Shown: positions 15,502 through 23,269 of the stretch, piece by piece
How positions within the stretch are numbered: position 1 is the first letter of the stretch
Layout: each line of letters starts with the position of its first letter
Source of the DNA: DATKIY01 sp035543875
GTDB taxonomy: Bacteria > Actinomycetota > Actinomycetes > JAHEKZ01
DNA: 33,261 bases
Direction of reading: 5' to 3'
Assembly: GCA_035543875.1 (NCBI GenBank)
Contig: DATKIY010000088.1
Location: forward strand, 1-33,261
Position numbers and translations under genes: made by a program
The notes under the pieces: generated by a model
The model's database searches: none
Told to the model about the DNA's origin: nothing
What the model saw: only the letters and a program-made list of their open reading frames with translations

Positions 15502-16685
15502 GGACTGGCGTGTTGGCGCAGGTCACTGCTCGCCATTTGATCGAGAGCTTGCGTAAGAACGCTCTCTTGTTTGGTGAACGTCCAGCGGACATGGCTGGCA
15601 GGTGGGCCGGTCGGGTCGTCGTAGAAAGTTGAACAAGGGACGGCGACGACTCGCGCGCGTCTGGGTAGTTCGCGACAGAACTCATATGCGTCCGACCAAC
15701 CCAGCGGGGCTACATCAGAGGTCACAAAGTAGGTGCCGCGCGGTCGAAAGGTCGTCATTCCCAAGTCGTTCAGTCCACTACTGAGCAAGTCTCGGCGTGC
15801 CTCCAACGAATCGCGCAGCGAGTCAACCCAGGGCATTTCTACGTTGAGCGCGTGAGTGATCGCGTATTGAAACGGGCCGGCGCTAACAAAGGTCAGAAAC
15901 TGCTTCGTAGTACGGACGGCGTCGATCAGGTCTTGCGGTCCCGTCGCCCATCCAACCTTCCATCCCGTGAACGAAAAGGTTTTTCCAGAGCTAGAGATGC
16001 TTACTGTGCGCTCTCGCATCCCTGGGAGCGTCGCAATCGGAATGTGTGGTTCGTCGAAGGCGAGATGTTCGTAGACCTCATCTGAGACAACGAGAAGATC
16101 GTGCTCAATGGCAATCTTCGCGACGGCCTCCAGCTCGGCCATCGATAAGACGGCTCCGGTTGGGTTGTGCGGACTGTTTAACAAGATGAGCTTGGTCTTG
16201 GGGGAAACGGCGGCGCGCAGTCGGGCTTCGTCAAGCCGGAAATCCGGCGAATCAAGTCGCACTGGAACACAACGTCCACGCGCCATCGTCACCGTGGCAC
16301 GGTAGGAGTCGTAGAAAGGTTCCAGCGCGACCACTTCGTCACCAATATCGACAAACGCGAACATGGCTGCGGCGATTGCCTCTGTCGCGCCGGCTGTGAT
16401 GAGTACTTCTCGGTCGGGATCCACGGCAAGGTCGTACAGGCCGGATTGATGGGCGGCTACCGCCTGCCGCAGCTCGGGGATCCCTGGCCCGGGAGGGTAC
16501 TGGTTTCCCTTGCCGGAGATGACGGCGTCGGCAGCCGCCCGAGCAATGGAGTCCGGGCCATCGACGTCTGGAAACCCTTGCCCCAGATTGATGGATCCGG
16601 TCGCCACTGCAAGGGCAGACATCTCAGCGAAGATCGTTGTTCCGAGCCCAGCTAGATGCGGGGCGAGCTTCATCGTTGCGGTCAC
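15498..16685 (-). CDS. Class I/II PLP aminotransferase (DapC/KAT-like)
   Basis: Fold-type I pyridoxal-phosphate aminotransferase, cytosolic. The 395-residue protein has the PLP lysine Lys235 in SSSGKTFSFTGWKVGW, Asn174 in SPHNPTG, and Asp202 and Tyr205 in SDEVYEHL; the N-terminal INLGQGFPD (32-40) and QYPPGPGIPELR segments belong to the subgroup holding kynurenine/glutamine transaminases, MalY-free methionine aminotransferases and actinobacterial N-succinyldiaminopimelate aminotransferase (DapC). DapC is a fair guess but no dap gene is near. GTG 16685 has no Shine-Dalgarno and sits 6 nt after TAGTGT, a probable leaderless start; ATG 16673 is an alternative. The stop shares three bases with the stop of the convergent YihY-like gene. 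Confidence 0.88.
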   Translation of the reverse strand: MTATMKLAPHLAGLGTTIFAEMSALAVATGSINLGQGFPDVDGPDSIARAAADAVISGKGNQYPPGPGIPELRQAVAAHQSGLYDLAVDPDREVLITAGATEAIAAAMFAFVDIGDEVVALEPFYDSYRATVTMARGRCVPVRLDSPDFRLDEARLRAAVSPKTKLILLNSPHNPTGAVLSMAELEAVAKIAIEHDLLVVSDEVYEHLAFDEPHIPIATLPGMRERTVSISSSGKTFSFTGWKVGWATGPQDLIDAVRTTKQFLTFVSAGPFQYAITHALNVEMPWVDSLRDSLEARRDLLSSGLNDLGMTTFRPRGTYFVTSDVAPLGWSDAYEFCRELPRRARVVAVPCSTFYDDPTGPPASHVRWTFTKQESVLTQALDQMASSDLRQHASP

Positions 16686-16691
16686 GCGGCA

Positions 16692-16697
16692 ACACTA
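16692..16697 (-). promoter_or_regulatory. -10 box (TAGTGT) of a probable leaderless aminotransferase promoter
   Basis: On the minus strand TAGTGT is followed by TGCCGC and the GTG at 16685. The box lies in the short gap between the aminotransferase start and the P1-peptidase stop (16724). No Shine-Dalgarno precedes the gene, so this spacing is the main support for the start. Confidence 0.5.
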
Positions 16698-16723
16698 TGA
16701 CGCGACGCCAGCAGGGCGGTTCG

Positions 16724-17839
16724 TTAGGAGCGGGCCGGACCACGAGTCGTCGCAACAAGTTCCAGCGGAAGCGATGGAACAGTCAGGCCATGTCGGCCGG
16801 TCATCGTTTCAGCGGCGCACAGCACATTGACGACCGCCTCTTCGACCGCCTGAACCGTTGCGGCGAAGAGCCGGTCGATGTGTCCCCAAGGCAGGAACGT
16901 CATGGCATCGAGCTGACCAAGGGTTGGCCTGTCTGTGTAGCCGCTGTGGACCGACGACTCGTTTCCGGTCGAGAAGGCCAAGAAGATGTCGCCGCTGAAA
17001 TGGGAACCGGTGGTACCGGTTCTAGCCAGCCCCAGCGGAACTCTGCGGGCCAGCGCCTTGCACTGCGCGGGCAGGAGAGGCGCATCGGTTGCGACGATAA
17101 CGATGACGGAACCGCCACCTGGCGGGCGCGTGGCCGCGACTGGTTGTGGCTGCAGCGGAATTTGTTTCCCGATCCCTTGTCCGGCGAGCACGAGCTCTTC
17201 GCGTGAACCGAAGTTGGCCTGGACAAACGCACCTACGTGCCATTCGCTATCGCCGTAGGTAACGCGCCTTGACGCAGTCCCCGAGCCACCCTTGAACTCG
17301 TAGCAGATCATCCCTGTTCCCCCACCGACGTTGCCTTCAGGTACTGATCCTGAAACAGCTGCATCGAGTGCACTGGCGACATGCTGACTCGTCACGTGGT
17401 TGCCGTTGATGTCGTTCAGGTCGCCGTCGTAGGTCTCGGCGACCACGGGGAGTAGCCAGTCAGCGGAAACATTCGGGTGATTCTCAACGACCCAGTCGAT
17501 GATGCCCCGATGCACAGAGCCCACGGCGTGTGAGTTGGTGAGACCAATGGGGAGGGTGAGCAGTCCGGTCTCCTCGATCCAGTGGGAGCCGGTCAACTCG
17601 CCATTCCCGTTCATGGAGTACACCCCAGAGGCCACTGGGACGCCGACGCCATGACGTCCTCGAGGCAGGACCACGGTCACGCCCGTGCGTACTGACCGTT
17701 CACCTTCGCCTTCGATCAATGTGGTGTAGCCAACCTCAACGCCACTGACGTCCGTTATGGCATTCAGTGTTCCCGGTCGGCCATCAAACGGAAGGCCCAG
17801 ATCTCTTGCGCGCTGGCGTGGCGGTGGGGTCGTTGTCAT
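16724..17839 (-). CDS. P1 family (DmpA/BapA-type) autoproteolytic aminopeptidase
   Basis: Ntn-hydrolase-like peptidase of MEROPS family P1, which removes N-terminal D- or beta-amino acids, or L-amino acids, from small peptides and amides. The 371-residue protein shows N-terminal TLNAITDVSGVEVGY, VTVVLPRG, SGVYSMNGNGELTGSHWIEE, the GNVGGGTGM segment (170-177), and the self-cleavage region LARTGTTGSHFSGDIFLAFST. The expected nucleophile is Ser282, giving alpha (~281 residues) and beta (~90) chains. The residue before it is Phe281, whereas DmpA-like enzymes as I recall them have Gly or Asn there. ATG 17839 gives the family length; the frame runs on upstream as an antisense opening inside the SDR gene. 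It is divergent from the SDR gene with 25 bp between starts. Confidence 0.86.
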   Translation of the reverse strand: MTTTPPPRQRARDLGLPFDGRPGTLNAITDVSGVEVGYTTLIEGEGERSVRTGVTVVLPRGRHGVGVPVASGVYSMNGNGELTGSHWIEETGLLTLPIGLTNSHAVGSVHRGIIDWVVENHPNVSADWLLPVVAETYDGDLNDINGNHVTSQHVASALDAAVSGSVPEGNVGGGTGMICYEFKGGSGTASRRVTYGDSEWHVGAFVQANFGSREELVLAGQGIGKQIPLQPQPVAATRPPGGGSVIVIVATDAPLLPAQCKALARRVPLGLARTGTTGSHFSGDIFLAFSTGNESSVHSGYTDRPTLGQLDAMTFLPWGHIDRLFAATVQAVEEAVVNVLCAAETMTGRHGLTVPSLPLELVATTRGPARS

Positions 17840-17845
17840 GCGTCG

Positions 17846-17858
17846 ATCGTGCCAGGCT
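17846..17858. promoter_or_regulatory. Back-to-back -10-like boxes of the divergent P1-peptidase and SDR genes
   Basis: Minus strand: CACGAT (17851-17846) then 6 nt and ATG 17839. Plus strand: CAGGCT (17853-17858) then 6 nt and ATG 17865. Both are CANNNT, one base off the TANNNT pattern seen at other SD-less genes of the window, with the same 6-nt distance. The two boxes are separated by one base, so both promoters could not easily be open together. Confidence 0.35.
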
Positions 17859-17864
17859 GGTGCG

Positions 17865-18641
17865 ATGAGCACTGCATTGGTTACCGGCCCCACGTCAGGG
17901 ATTGGCGAAGCGTTCGCGCGACGGCTGGCTGCTGACGGCCACGACTTAGTCCTTGTTGCACGCGACGAAGGTCGACTTGAGGCGCTGAGCGGGGAGCTTT
18001 CAGGGGTCGGAGTGCGGGTAGAGGTACTGCCAGCAGATTTGGCTGATGCTCGCCAGCTGGCGCACGTGGAATCGCGGCTTCGTGATCCAGACCGACCCAT
18101 CGACGTGCTCGTGAACAACGCTGGCTTCAGCATCAACCAACGGTTTGTCGGGGGACAGCTAGAACGAGAACAGCTTCTGTTGGACGTACTCGTCACTGCG
18201 GTAATGAGGTTGACCCACGCTGCCGCGCCGGGCATGCTGCAGCGCAATTCTGGGCTGATCTGCAACGTGTCGAGCTTTGCCAGCTTCATGCCTTTCGGTA
18301 CATATAGTGCCGCGAAAGCTTGGGTCACTTTCTTCACGCAGGGGTTGGCTAATGAGCTAGCGGGTACCCGGGTCAAGGCGATTGCGACGTGTCCCGGGTT
18401 CGTGCACACGGAGTTCCATCAGCGCGCCGGCGTGGACATGTCTGGCGCTTCCTCGTGGGTGTGGCTGAATACTGACCAGGTGGTTGAGGAGCTCTTTGCA
18501 GATCTGGCAAACGGCAAAGTGTTGTCAGTGCCGGGGCGTCGCTACAAGTCGATGGCAGCTGCGGCTCATGTACTGCCTCGTGACGCGGTGCGCCGGCTGG
18601 AACGATTCCGCCGCACTCGTATTACAGGGGTCAGGCGGTAG
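17865..18641 (+). CDS. Short-chain dehydrogenase/reductase (classical SDR)
   Basis: NAD(P)-dependent oxidoreductase with a Rossmann fold; substrate unknown. The 258-residue protein has the cofactor motif TGPTSGIG (7-14; Pro replaces the usual Ala), NNAG at 84-87, catalytic Tyr147 and Lys151 in YSAAK, and Ser137 in NVSSFASF; the Ser-Tyr gap is 10 residues, a few shorter than in textbook SDRs, as I recall for a large actinobacterial SDR group. The Arg33 in VARDEGRL after the second strand suggests NADP preference. ATG 17865 gives the usual SDR N-terminus directly at the first strand; an upstream GTG-type extension to 17757 would lie antisense to the peptidase gene and is unlikely. Divergent from the P1 peptidase; nothing else indicates a shared pathway. 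Confidence 0.88.
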   Translation: MSTALVTGPTSGIGEAFARRLAADGHDLVLVARDEGRLEALSGELSGVGVRVEVLPADLADARQLAHVESRLRDPDRPIDVLVNNAGFSINQRFVGGQLEREQLLLDVLVTAVMRLTHAAAPGMLQRNSGLICNVSSFASFMPFGTYSAAKAWVTFFTQGLANELAGTRVKAIATCPGFVHTEFHQRAGVDMSGASSWVWLNTDQVVEELFADLANGKVLSVPGRRYKSMAAAAHVLPRDAVRRLERFRRTRITGVRR

Positions 18642-18672
18642 ATGCCGGAGGTGAACAGACAGCAGAAACGAC

Positions 18673-19380
18673 CTAGAGCTCTCGGATCAGCGAGGCAAGT
18701 GTCCGTGCCACTAGGTCAGGATGTGTGAGCGTCGCAAAATGATGAAGACTCTCGCGACGCACATCCCAACCGCGACGCTCGGCCGTTGCTGCTGGCACCT
18801 CGTAGGCTGGTGAGAGCTGCAGATACCCACATCGTGCATCTGGCCAGTCCTCAGGCAGCGGCAGCGGCTCGGTGAAGAAGTCGAGGCTTCGCGGCCTAAG
18901 ACCAGCCATCAACATGGCCCGATCTCCCGGATCAGGAAGCTCAGCAGCAAGGTCTGCGTCCGACCAATCGGGAAATCGTTGTCCGGACGTGAGAAGGTCT
19001 TCCAACTCGACTGCGAACTGCTTGTCCTCGATCGCCATGAGCTCAAGGCGCGTTGCTGCCTGCGGAACGCGAGGGAGCATCGCGTCCAGGAAGACGTATC
19101 CGCTTACTGATGCTCCGGCGGCGTGACGGGCAAAGCCAATTTGCGGCAGCAGCGGACCTGCGCCGCTATGTGCAACGAGCACAAGCGGTGAGCTGGGTGC
19201 ATGATCGGCCAGCTGCAAGGCGGCACGCGCGATGTAGTGAACGGCGTAGGGAGCTTCGTCGTCGTCCAAGACCTCGGGGACAACCACGTCGAAACCGGAG
19301 CCGATCAGGGCCGGTGGTAAGTCTCCCCAAACCGCCGCTGAGGTGAGCGGTGAGTGCAGAAGGGCGACTGTTGGTGGCAC
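18673..19380 (-). CDS. Alpha/beta hydrolase
   Basis: Small alpha/beta hydrolase fold protein, 235 residues from GTG 19380. The N-terminus goes straight into the first strand (TVALLHSPLTSAAVW), the nucleophile elbow is Ser72 in VLVAHSGAGP (the GxSxG motif has Ala in the first position), a FLDAMLPR strand may hold an acidic residue, and the C-terminal His lies in SLHHFATLTHPDLV. It resembles the hydrolases seen in ester or peptide clean-up, but the substrate is unknown. The GTG start shares one base with the permease stop (TAGTG), so translation is coupled; a TTG at 19410 would give 10 more residues overlapping the permease. Its place as third gene of an ABC operon suggests a link to the exported or resisted compound. 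Confidence 0.75.
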   Translation of the reverse strand: MPPTVALLHSPLTSAAVWGDLPPALIGSGFDVVVPEVLDDDEAPYAVHYIARAALQLADHAPSSPLVLVAHSGAGPLLPQIGFARHAAGASVSGYVFLDAMLPRVPQAATRLELMAIEDKQFAVELEDLLTSGQRFPDWSDADLAAELPDPGDRAMLMAGLRPRSLDFFTEPLPLPEDWPDARCGYLQLSPAYEVPAATAERRGWDVRRESLHHFATLTHPDLVARTLASLIREL

Positions 19381-20414
19381 TAGCCGACGTCGCGCCGAGT
19401 GAACGACCAAGCGGCTGGAACAGCGACCAGAGCTGTGTAGACCAACATCGTGAGCAAAGCCCGAGCATTGCTCACGTGGACTTGCACCGTGTCAACCGTC
19501 AGATAGCCGCCGGCGTATGGATCAATCTGTGCGGCATCGAGGCGTCTTCCGGGTAGGTCGAGTCCACCGGGCAGCATGAATGCGGCGGTGTTTGACCGGA
19601 ACAGGTACGGCTCAGGTCCATATTTCATCAGCGCAAGTCCGACCGCGGTTTCGAACACCGCGAAGTACACAAAGGCGACGCCTAACGATGCACCCGTATT
19701 TCGTACCAGGATGGCGATTGCGTAGCCGATGGTGGCTGCGATAGCGACCAGCACAAGCCCGCGACCGGCCAGAGGTGCCAGCGCCGGCCACAGTGATTGG
19801 TCCCCGAACTCGGAGGGAAGTTTGCCCTGATCCCATGACCCTCGGACGGTTGCGGTCAAAGCCGAGAGTCCGACTGCCAACGCCAGCGCAACGATCGTGA
19901 CTGCCGTCATCACCGCGATTAAGCCAACCCATTTGGTGATGAGCAGTCGAAGGCGCCGAGGTTCCCACAGCAGTTGCAGAGTCATCGAGCGCGAAGACCA
20001 TTCGGCACCGCCACTGCTAGCGCCGACGATGAACGCAATTCCCGCCGCGGCGATCGATACGCCCAAGACTGCTGCCGGCAGCATCTCCTTGGCCCGATAC
20101 TGCTTGTTCTCGCCATAGTCGTATCGCTCAAGCGGCTGGGTCGATGGGTCCGCGCCGCAGTGACGCTTCTGGTTGGCGCTACACGCGTCGTAGAACTGCT
20201 GCTGCTGGGCTCGGTTCCTTTCCAGTTCCTCGGGGGTGCTGCCCGCCGTGCTGCGATGTGTGACGAAGGAGATGGCGCTAACCAGGATGATGCCGCCAAG
20301 AAACAACAGCGTTAGCACTCGCAGCAGTCGTCGATGAGAGATACGCGACAACTCTGATCGAAGCAGCGGAACAACTTTGTGCGTCGGTCTGGTGGCAAGC
20401 GGTAGAAGACTCAT
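19380..20414 (-). CDS. ABC-2-type transporter permease
   Basis: Membrane subunit of an ABC exporter. The 344-residue protein has about six membrane segments: one near 32-50, then a large hydrophilic loop (~52-110) predicted outside, then helices near 112-132, 160-184, 216-237, 243-264 and 318-336. The outer loop contains a Cys pair 10 residues apart (DACSANQKRHCGAD) that could form a disulfide. After the loop, MTLQLLWEPRRLRLLITKW is the typical ABC-2 coupling region. ATG at 20414 overlaps the ATPase stop by 4 bp, and the stop overlaps the hydrolase start. ABC-2 systems export drugs, peptides, lipids or polysaccharide; nothing here tells which. Confidence 0.85.
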   Translation of the reverse strand: MSLLPLATRPTHKVVPLLRSELSRISHRRLLRVLTLLFLGGIILVSAISFVTHRSTAGSTPEELERNRAQQQQFYDACSANQKRHCGADPSTQPLERYDYGENKQYRAKEMLPAAVLGVSIAAAGIAFIVGASSGGAEWSSRSMTLQLLWEPRRLRLLITKWVGLIAVMTAVTIVALALAVGLSALTATVRGSWDQGKLPSEFGDQSLWPALAPLAGRGLVLVAIAATIGYAIAILVRNTGASLGVAFVYFAVFETAVGLALMKYGPEPYLFRSNTAAFMLPGGLDLPGRRLDAAQIDPYAGGYLTVDTVQVHVSNARALLTMLVYTALVAVPAAWSFTRRDVG

Positions 20415-21355
20415 TCGTTGGTCCCCCCACCGTCTGATCCTTGTCCGGGTTGGTCCTCAGTGAGATCGAGGAATGCCTGCTCCAGGTCTACCTGAATCGG
20501 CGCCAACGACGAGACGTACAGCCCACTTTCGGCGAGTGCGCGACTTACCGCACTCGCATCGCCCACTCCTTCGACGACAATGCCGCCGGTATCAAGATGT
20601 GTGGAGAAGCCAGCCGCATCGAGGACCGCTCGCGCTCGCTCGATCTCGGCGATCCCGACTAGGACAGCGCCCGATGAACCTTGAGCGAGCACGTCAGCAA
20701 CGGCACCGGTCTTGACCATGCGACCACGGTTAATAATTGCCACGGTGTCGCAGATCTGCTGAACCTCACCGAGCAAGTGAGACGACAGCAGAACGGTTAC
20801 CCCGGAGTCACCGAGTCGTCGCAAGAGCTCCCTGACCTCTCGCATTCCGGCTGGGTCGAGTCCGTTGCTTGGTTCGTCGAGAACGAGTAACCGTGGTTGC
20901 TTCAAGAGGGCGGCCGCGATGCCGAGTCGCTGCCGCATTCCCAGTGAGTAGCCCTTGACTTTTTCGTCAGCCGCGTCCTCGAGGCCTACAAGCTGTAGTA
21001 CGGAGGCCACTTGGGAATCTGGAATCTCGGCAGAGCGTGCTAGCAGCCGAAGATTGAGCCGACCCGTGAAGGGCGGAAAGAACGCGGGACTTTCCAGTAG
21101 GGCTCCAACGTCGCCGATCACCATAGGCAAATGCCGAGGCACGTCTTGACCGAGAATGCGCATCTCACCGCTGTCGGCGCGCGCCAAACCCAGCAGGCAG
21201 CGGAGCATCGTTGTTTTGCCTGACCCGTTTGGCCCGAGAAAGCCGTGAACGCCGCCTTCATCAACCTGAAGATGCAACCCATCCAACGCAGCCTTGGGTG
21301 GTTTGCCACGCCTTCGGTAGGTCTTGCGAACTTCGGTTGCCTCGATGACGGGCAT
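20411..21355 (-). CDS. ABC transporter ATP-binding protein
   Basis: ATPase subunit of the same exporter, 314 residues from ATG 21355. It has Walker A GPNGSGKT (41-48), a Q-loop region, the signature YSLGMRQRLGIA (LSGGQ is degenerate to SLGMR, frequent in the ABC-2/DRA-like group), Walker B LLVLDEPSNGLDP, and the switch His in VLLSSHLLGEV. A C-terminal ~80-residue domain follows, as in bacitracin/drug-type ATPases (BcrA/CcmA-like). ATG 21355 is preceded by GGAG with 5 nt spacing; an in-frame upstream start at 21403 lacks one. It is the first gene of a minus-strand operon ATPase-permease-hydrolase, and lies 94 bp from the divergent pyrE start. Confidence 0.92.
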   Translation of the reverse strand: MPVIEATEVRKTYRRRGKPPKAALDGLHLQVDEGGVHGFLGPNGSGKTTMLRCLLGLARADSGEMRILGQDVPRHLPMVIGDVGALLESPAFFPPFTGRLNLRLLARSAEIPDSQVASVLQLVGLEDAADEKVKGYSLGMRQRLGIAAALLKQPRLLVLDEPSNGLDPAGMREVRELLRRLGDSGVTVLLSSHLLGEVQQICDTVAIINRGRMVKTGAVADVLAQGSSGAVLVGIAEIERARAVLDAAGFSTHLDTGGIVVEGVGDASAVSRALAESGLYVSSLAPIQVDLEQAFLDLTEDQPGQGSDGGGTNE

Positions 21356-21437
21356 AGCAACTCCAGTCGCGTACGTTCGGATCAGTTGGCCTTGGACGAG
21401 CAACCTACTGCCTTTCCTCCCGCTTCTAGCCGCGGTT

Positions 21438-21443
21438 TAGGGT
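21438..21443 (+). promoter_or_regulatory. -10 box (TAGGGT) of a probable leaderless pyrE promoter
   Basis: TAGGGT is followed by GGTGGT and the GTG at 21450. The gap 21356-21449 must hold the promoters of both divergent genes; no operator-like repeat is obvious. Confidence 0.45.
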
Positions 21444-21449
21444 GGTGGT

Positions 21450-21986
21450 GTGAACAATCGTGATGCCCTCCGCGCGCAAATCCAGGCCAAAGCAGTCGTA
21501 CACGGCGAAGTGGTGCTTTCGTCTGGGAAGAAAGCTGACTACTACGTCGACCTGCGGAGGATCACCCTCGACGGGGAAGCGGCGCCACTGGTTGGTTCGG
21601 TCCTGCTCGACCTGACTGCTGACCTCGACTACGAAGCGGTCGGTGGCCTGACACTCGGGGCCGACCCCGTAGCCGCAGCAATGTTGCATGCCGCTGCCGC
21701 CAGAGGACAGAGCCTTGACGCATTTGTCGTAAGAAAGAGTGAAAAGCAGCACGGGCTGCAACGGCGTGTTGAGGGCCCCGACGTCAAAGGCAGGCGGGTA
21801 CTCGCGGTCGAGGACACCTCAACGACTGGTGGTTCGGTGCTGACGGCAGTCGAGGCGCTTCGCGAGGCAGGCGCCGACATCGCAGCAGTCGTGGTCATCG
21901 TCGATCGTGGTGCCGGTGCTCGCATCCAGGAGGCTGGCCTCGAGTACCGCTCCGCGTACTCGCTGGGTGACCTAGGCCTTGAGTAG
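21450..21986 (+). CDS. pyrE: Orotate phosphoribosyltransferase
   Basis: Converts orotate and PRPP to orotidine 5'-phosphate in pyrimidine synthesis; cytosolic dimer. The 178-residue protein has the flexible catalytic loop RKSEKQHG (95-102 region, Lys/His/Gly conserved), the PRPP-binding motif VLAVEDTSTTGGSV (117-130), and the N-terminal orotate-binding region SSGKKADYYVDLR. Length is typical of the short actinobacterial form. GTG 21450 has no clean Shine-Dalgarno (AGGGTGG is too close) but lies 6 nt behind TAGGGT, so it is probably leaderless. It is apart from any other pyrimidine gene, as is common for pyrE in this phylum. Confidence 0.93.
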   Translation: MNNRDALRAQIQAKAVVHGEVVLSSGKKADYYVDLRRITLDGEAAPLVGSVLLDLTADLDYEAVGGLTLGADPVAAAMLHAAAARGQSLDAFVVRKSEKQHGLQRRVEGPDVKGRRVLAVEDTSTTGGSVLTAVEALREAGADIAAVVVIVDRGAGARIQEAGLEYRSAYSLGDLGLE

Positions 21987-21998
21987 ACGCCTCGGCGC

Positions 21999-22004
21999 TA
22001 CGAT
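21999..22004 (+). promoter_or_regulatory. Candidate -10 box (TACGAT) for lemA
   Basis: TACGAT lies 12 nt after the pyrE stop and 40 nt before the lemA ATG, leaving about 32 nt of leader that includes GGAG (22031-22034). No good -35 is visible. Confidence 0.35.
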
Positions 22005-22043
22005 CGGGGTTAAGTCGTTCGCCAAGGGTTGGAGTGCATCGTC

Positions 22044-22601
22044 ATGTGGATCCTGATCGCCGTTGGTGTCGTGCTGGTGCTGTTCGCCATTTGGGCTGTC
22101 GTCACCTACAACGGTTTCGTCAAGCTTCGGAACTTCGTCGAGGAATCTTGGAAGCAGATTGACGTCGAGCTGCACCGGCGCTATGACCTCATACCGAACC
22201 TCGTTGAAACGGTCAAAGGCTATGCAGGCCACGAGCGTCAGACGCTTGAAGCTGTAACGGCTGCACGGTCCGCCGCTGCTTCGCCTGGAGCCACACCTGC
22301 TGAGCAGGCCGCGCAGGAGAACATGCTGACTGGCGCACTGCGTCAGCTGTTTGCGGTCGCTGAGGCCTACCCAGACCTCAAGGCCAATCAGAACTTCTTA
22401 GAGCTGCAAACACAGCTCACCGAGACTGAAGACCGCATTGCTGCCGGGCGTCGCTTCTACAACGCCAACGTTCGCGCGCTGAACACCAAAGTGCAGTCAT
22501 TCCCGCCGAACGTGGTCGCTCGGATGTTCAACTTCAAAGAGGCGGAGTACTTCGAGGCTGAAGACCCGACAGTGCGCCAGGCGCCAGAAGTACGTTTCTA
22601 G
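22044..22601 (+). CDS. lemA: LemA family protein
   Basis: Membrane-anchored protein of the LemA family, function not settled. The 185-residue protein has one N-terminal hydrophobic helix (~2-22; the C-terminal part is outside the N-out/C-in anchor), then the family core: YNGFVKLRN, SWKQIDVELHRRYDLIPNL (the family signature), VETVKGYAGHE, and a helical bundle ending with FNFKEAEYFEAED. ATG 22044 follows GGAG by 9 nt; a TTG at 22029 is weaker. There is no TPM-domain or M48 peptidase partner next to it, as some lemA genes have. Its stop overlaps the DedA-family stop in CTAG (22598-22601). Confidence 0.9.
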   Translation: MWILIAVGVVLVLFAIWAVVTYNGFVKLRNFVEESWKQIDVELHRRYDLIPNLVETVKGYAGHERQTLEAVTAARSAAASPGATPAEQAAQENMLTGALRQLFAVAEAYPDLKANQNFLELQTQLTETEDRIAAGRRFYNANVRALNTKVQSFPPNVVARMFNFKEAEYFEAEDPTVRQAPEVRF

Positions 22602-23233
22602 CTTGGAGGTTGCGCCGACCGGTGCCTTCGAAGTTCGAAGTAGATCGGCACGAATGAAAGTGCGACGATCGCGATGACGATGATTTCAATGTGGTCTGCG
22701 ACGAACGCGTAGCCGCCTAGGTAGTAGCCCAAGAGCGTAAGTCCGGTGGCCCAGAGAATGCCGCCAATCGTGCTGAACACCAGATAGGAGCGAAACGTCA
22801 TCCCGGCAGCGCCAGCCATCACGGTGATGAATGTGCGAACGATAGGCAGGAATCGAGCAAGGATGATCGATCGTGCCCCAAAATTCTCAAAGAAAGTACG
22901 GGTCCGTTCGACGTACTCCTGTCGGAAGAATCGAGAGTCCGGACGCTTAAAGATCGCCGGCCCGGCTTTGCGTCCGATCCAGTATCCGGTGATGTTCCCT
23001 GCAATTGCGGCTATGGAAATAAGGGCACAAACGAGTGCGATGTTGGTATCGATGAAACTTTGGGCCACGAGCAAACCGACAGTGAACAGCAGCGAGTCGC
23101 CAGGCAGAAAGAACCCGATAAGCAACCCGCACTCGGCGAAAACGATGATCAGGGTCACGAGCAGTGCCCAGGGACCGAGTGAGTGCAGCATCTGCTGGGG
23201 GTCGAGCCAGCTGGGTCCTAGCATCGGGCGCAT
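22598..23233 (-). CDS. DedA/SNARE-associated family membrane protein
   Basis: Polytopic membrane protein of the DedA family, which includes undecaprenyl phosphate and phosphatidylethanolamine flippases. The 211-residue protein has the family features: FAECGLLIGFFLPGDSLLF (first re-entrant region), GYWIGRKAG, and the RFLPIVRTFITVMAGAAGM motif with its conserved Arg and Pro, followed by two C-terminal helices. Length and order are typical. ATG 23233 has no Shine-Dalgarno; TAGTCT lies 6 nt before it, so a leaderless mRNA is likely. It is divergent from the methyltransferase gene with 36 bp between starts, and convergent with lemA with overlapping stops. A role in lipid-carrier recycling is plausible. 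Confidence 0.9.
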   Translation of the reverse strand: MRPMLGPSWLDPQQMLHSLGPWALLVTLIIVFAECGLLIGFFLPGDSLLFTVGLLVAQSFIDTNIALVCALISIAAIAGNITGYWIGRKAGPAIFKRPDSRFFRQEYVERTRTFFENFGARSIILARFLPIVRTFITVMAGAAGMTFRSYLVFSTIGGILWATGLTLLGYYLGGYAFVADHIEIIVIAIVALSFVPIYFELRRHRSAQPPS

Positions 23234-23239
23234 CCGGCG

Positions 23240-23261
23240 AGACTAACCAGGGTTCTAGGGT
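23240..23261. promoter_or_regulatory. Divergent -10 boxes for the DedA-family and methyltransferase genes
   Basis: Minus strand TAGTCT (23245-23240) then 6 nt to ATG 23233. Plus strand TAGGGT (23256-23261) then 8 nt to ATG 23270. The two starts are 36 bp apart, so each -35 region falls in or next to the other gene's box. Confidence 0.4.
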
Positions 23262-23269
23262 GAACCTTC

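Noticed and set aside
17840..18409. Long minus-strand open frame extending the P1 peptidase upstream by 190 codons
   Set aside because: It runs antisense through the SDR gene, has no family match before MTTTPPP, and the protein from ATG 17839 already has the normal P1 length.
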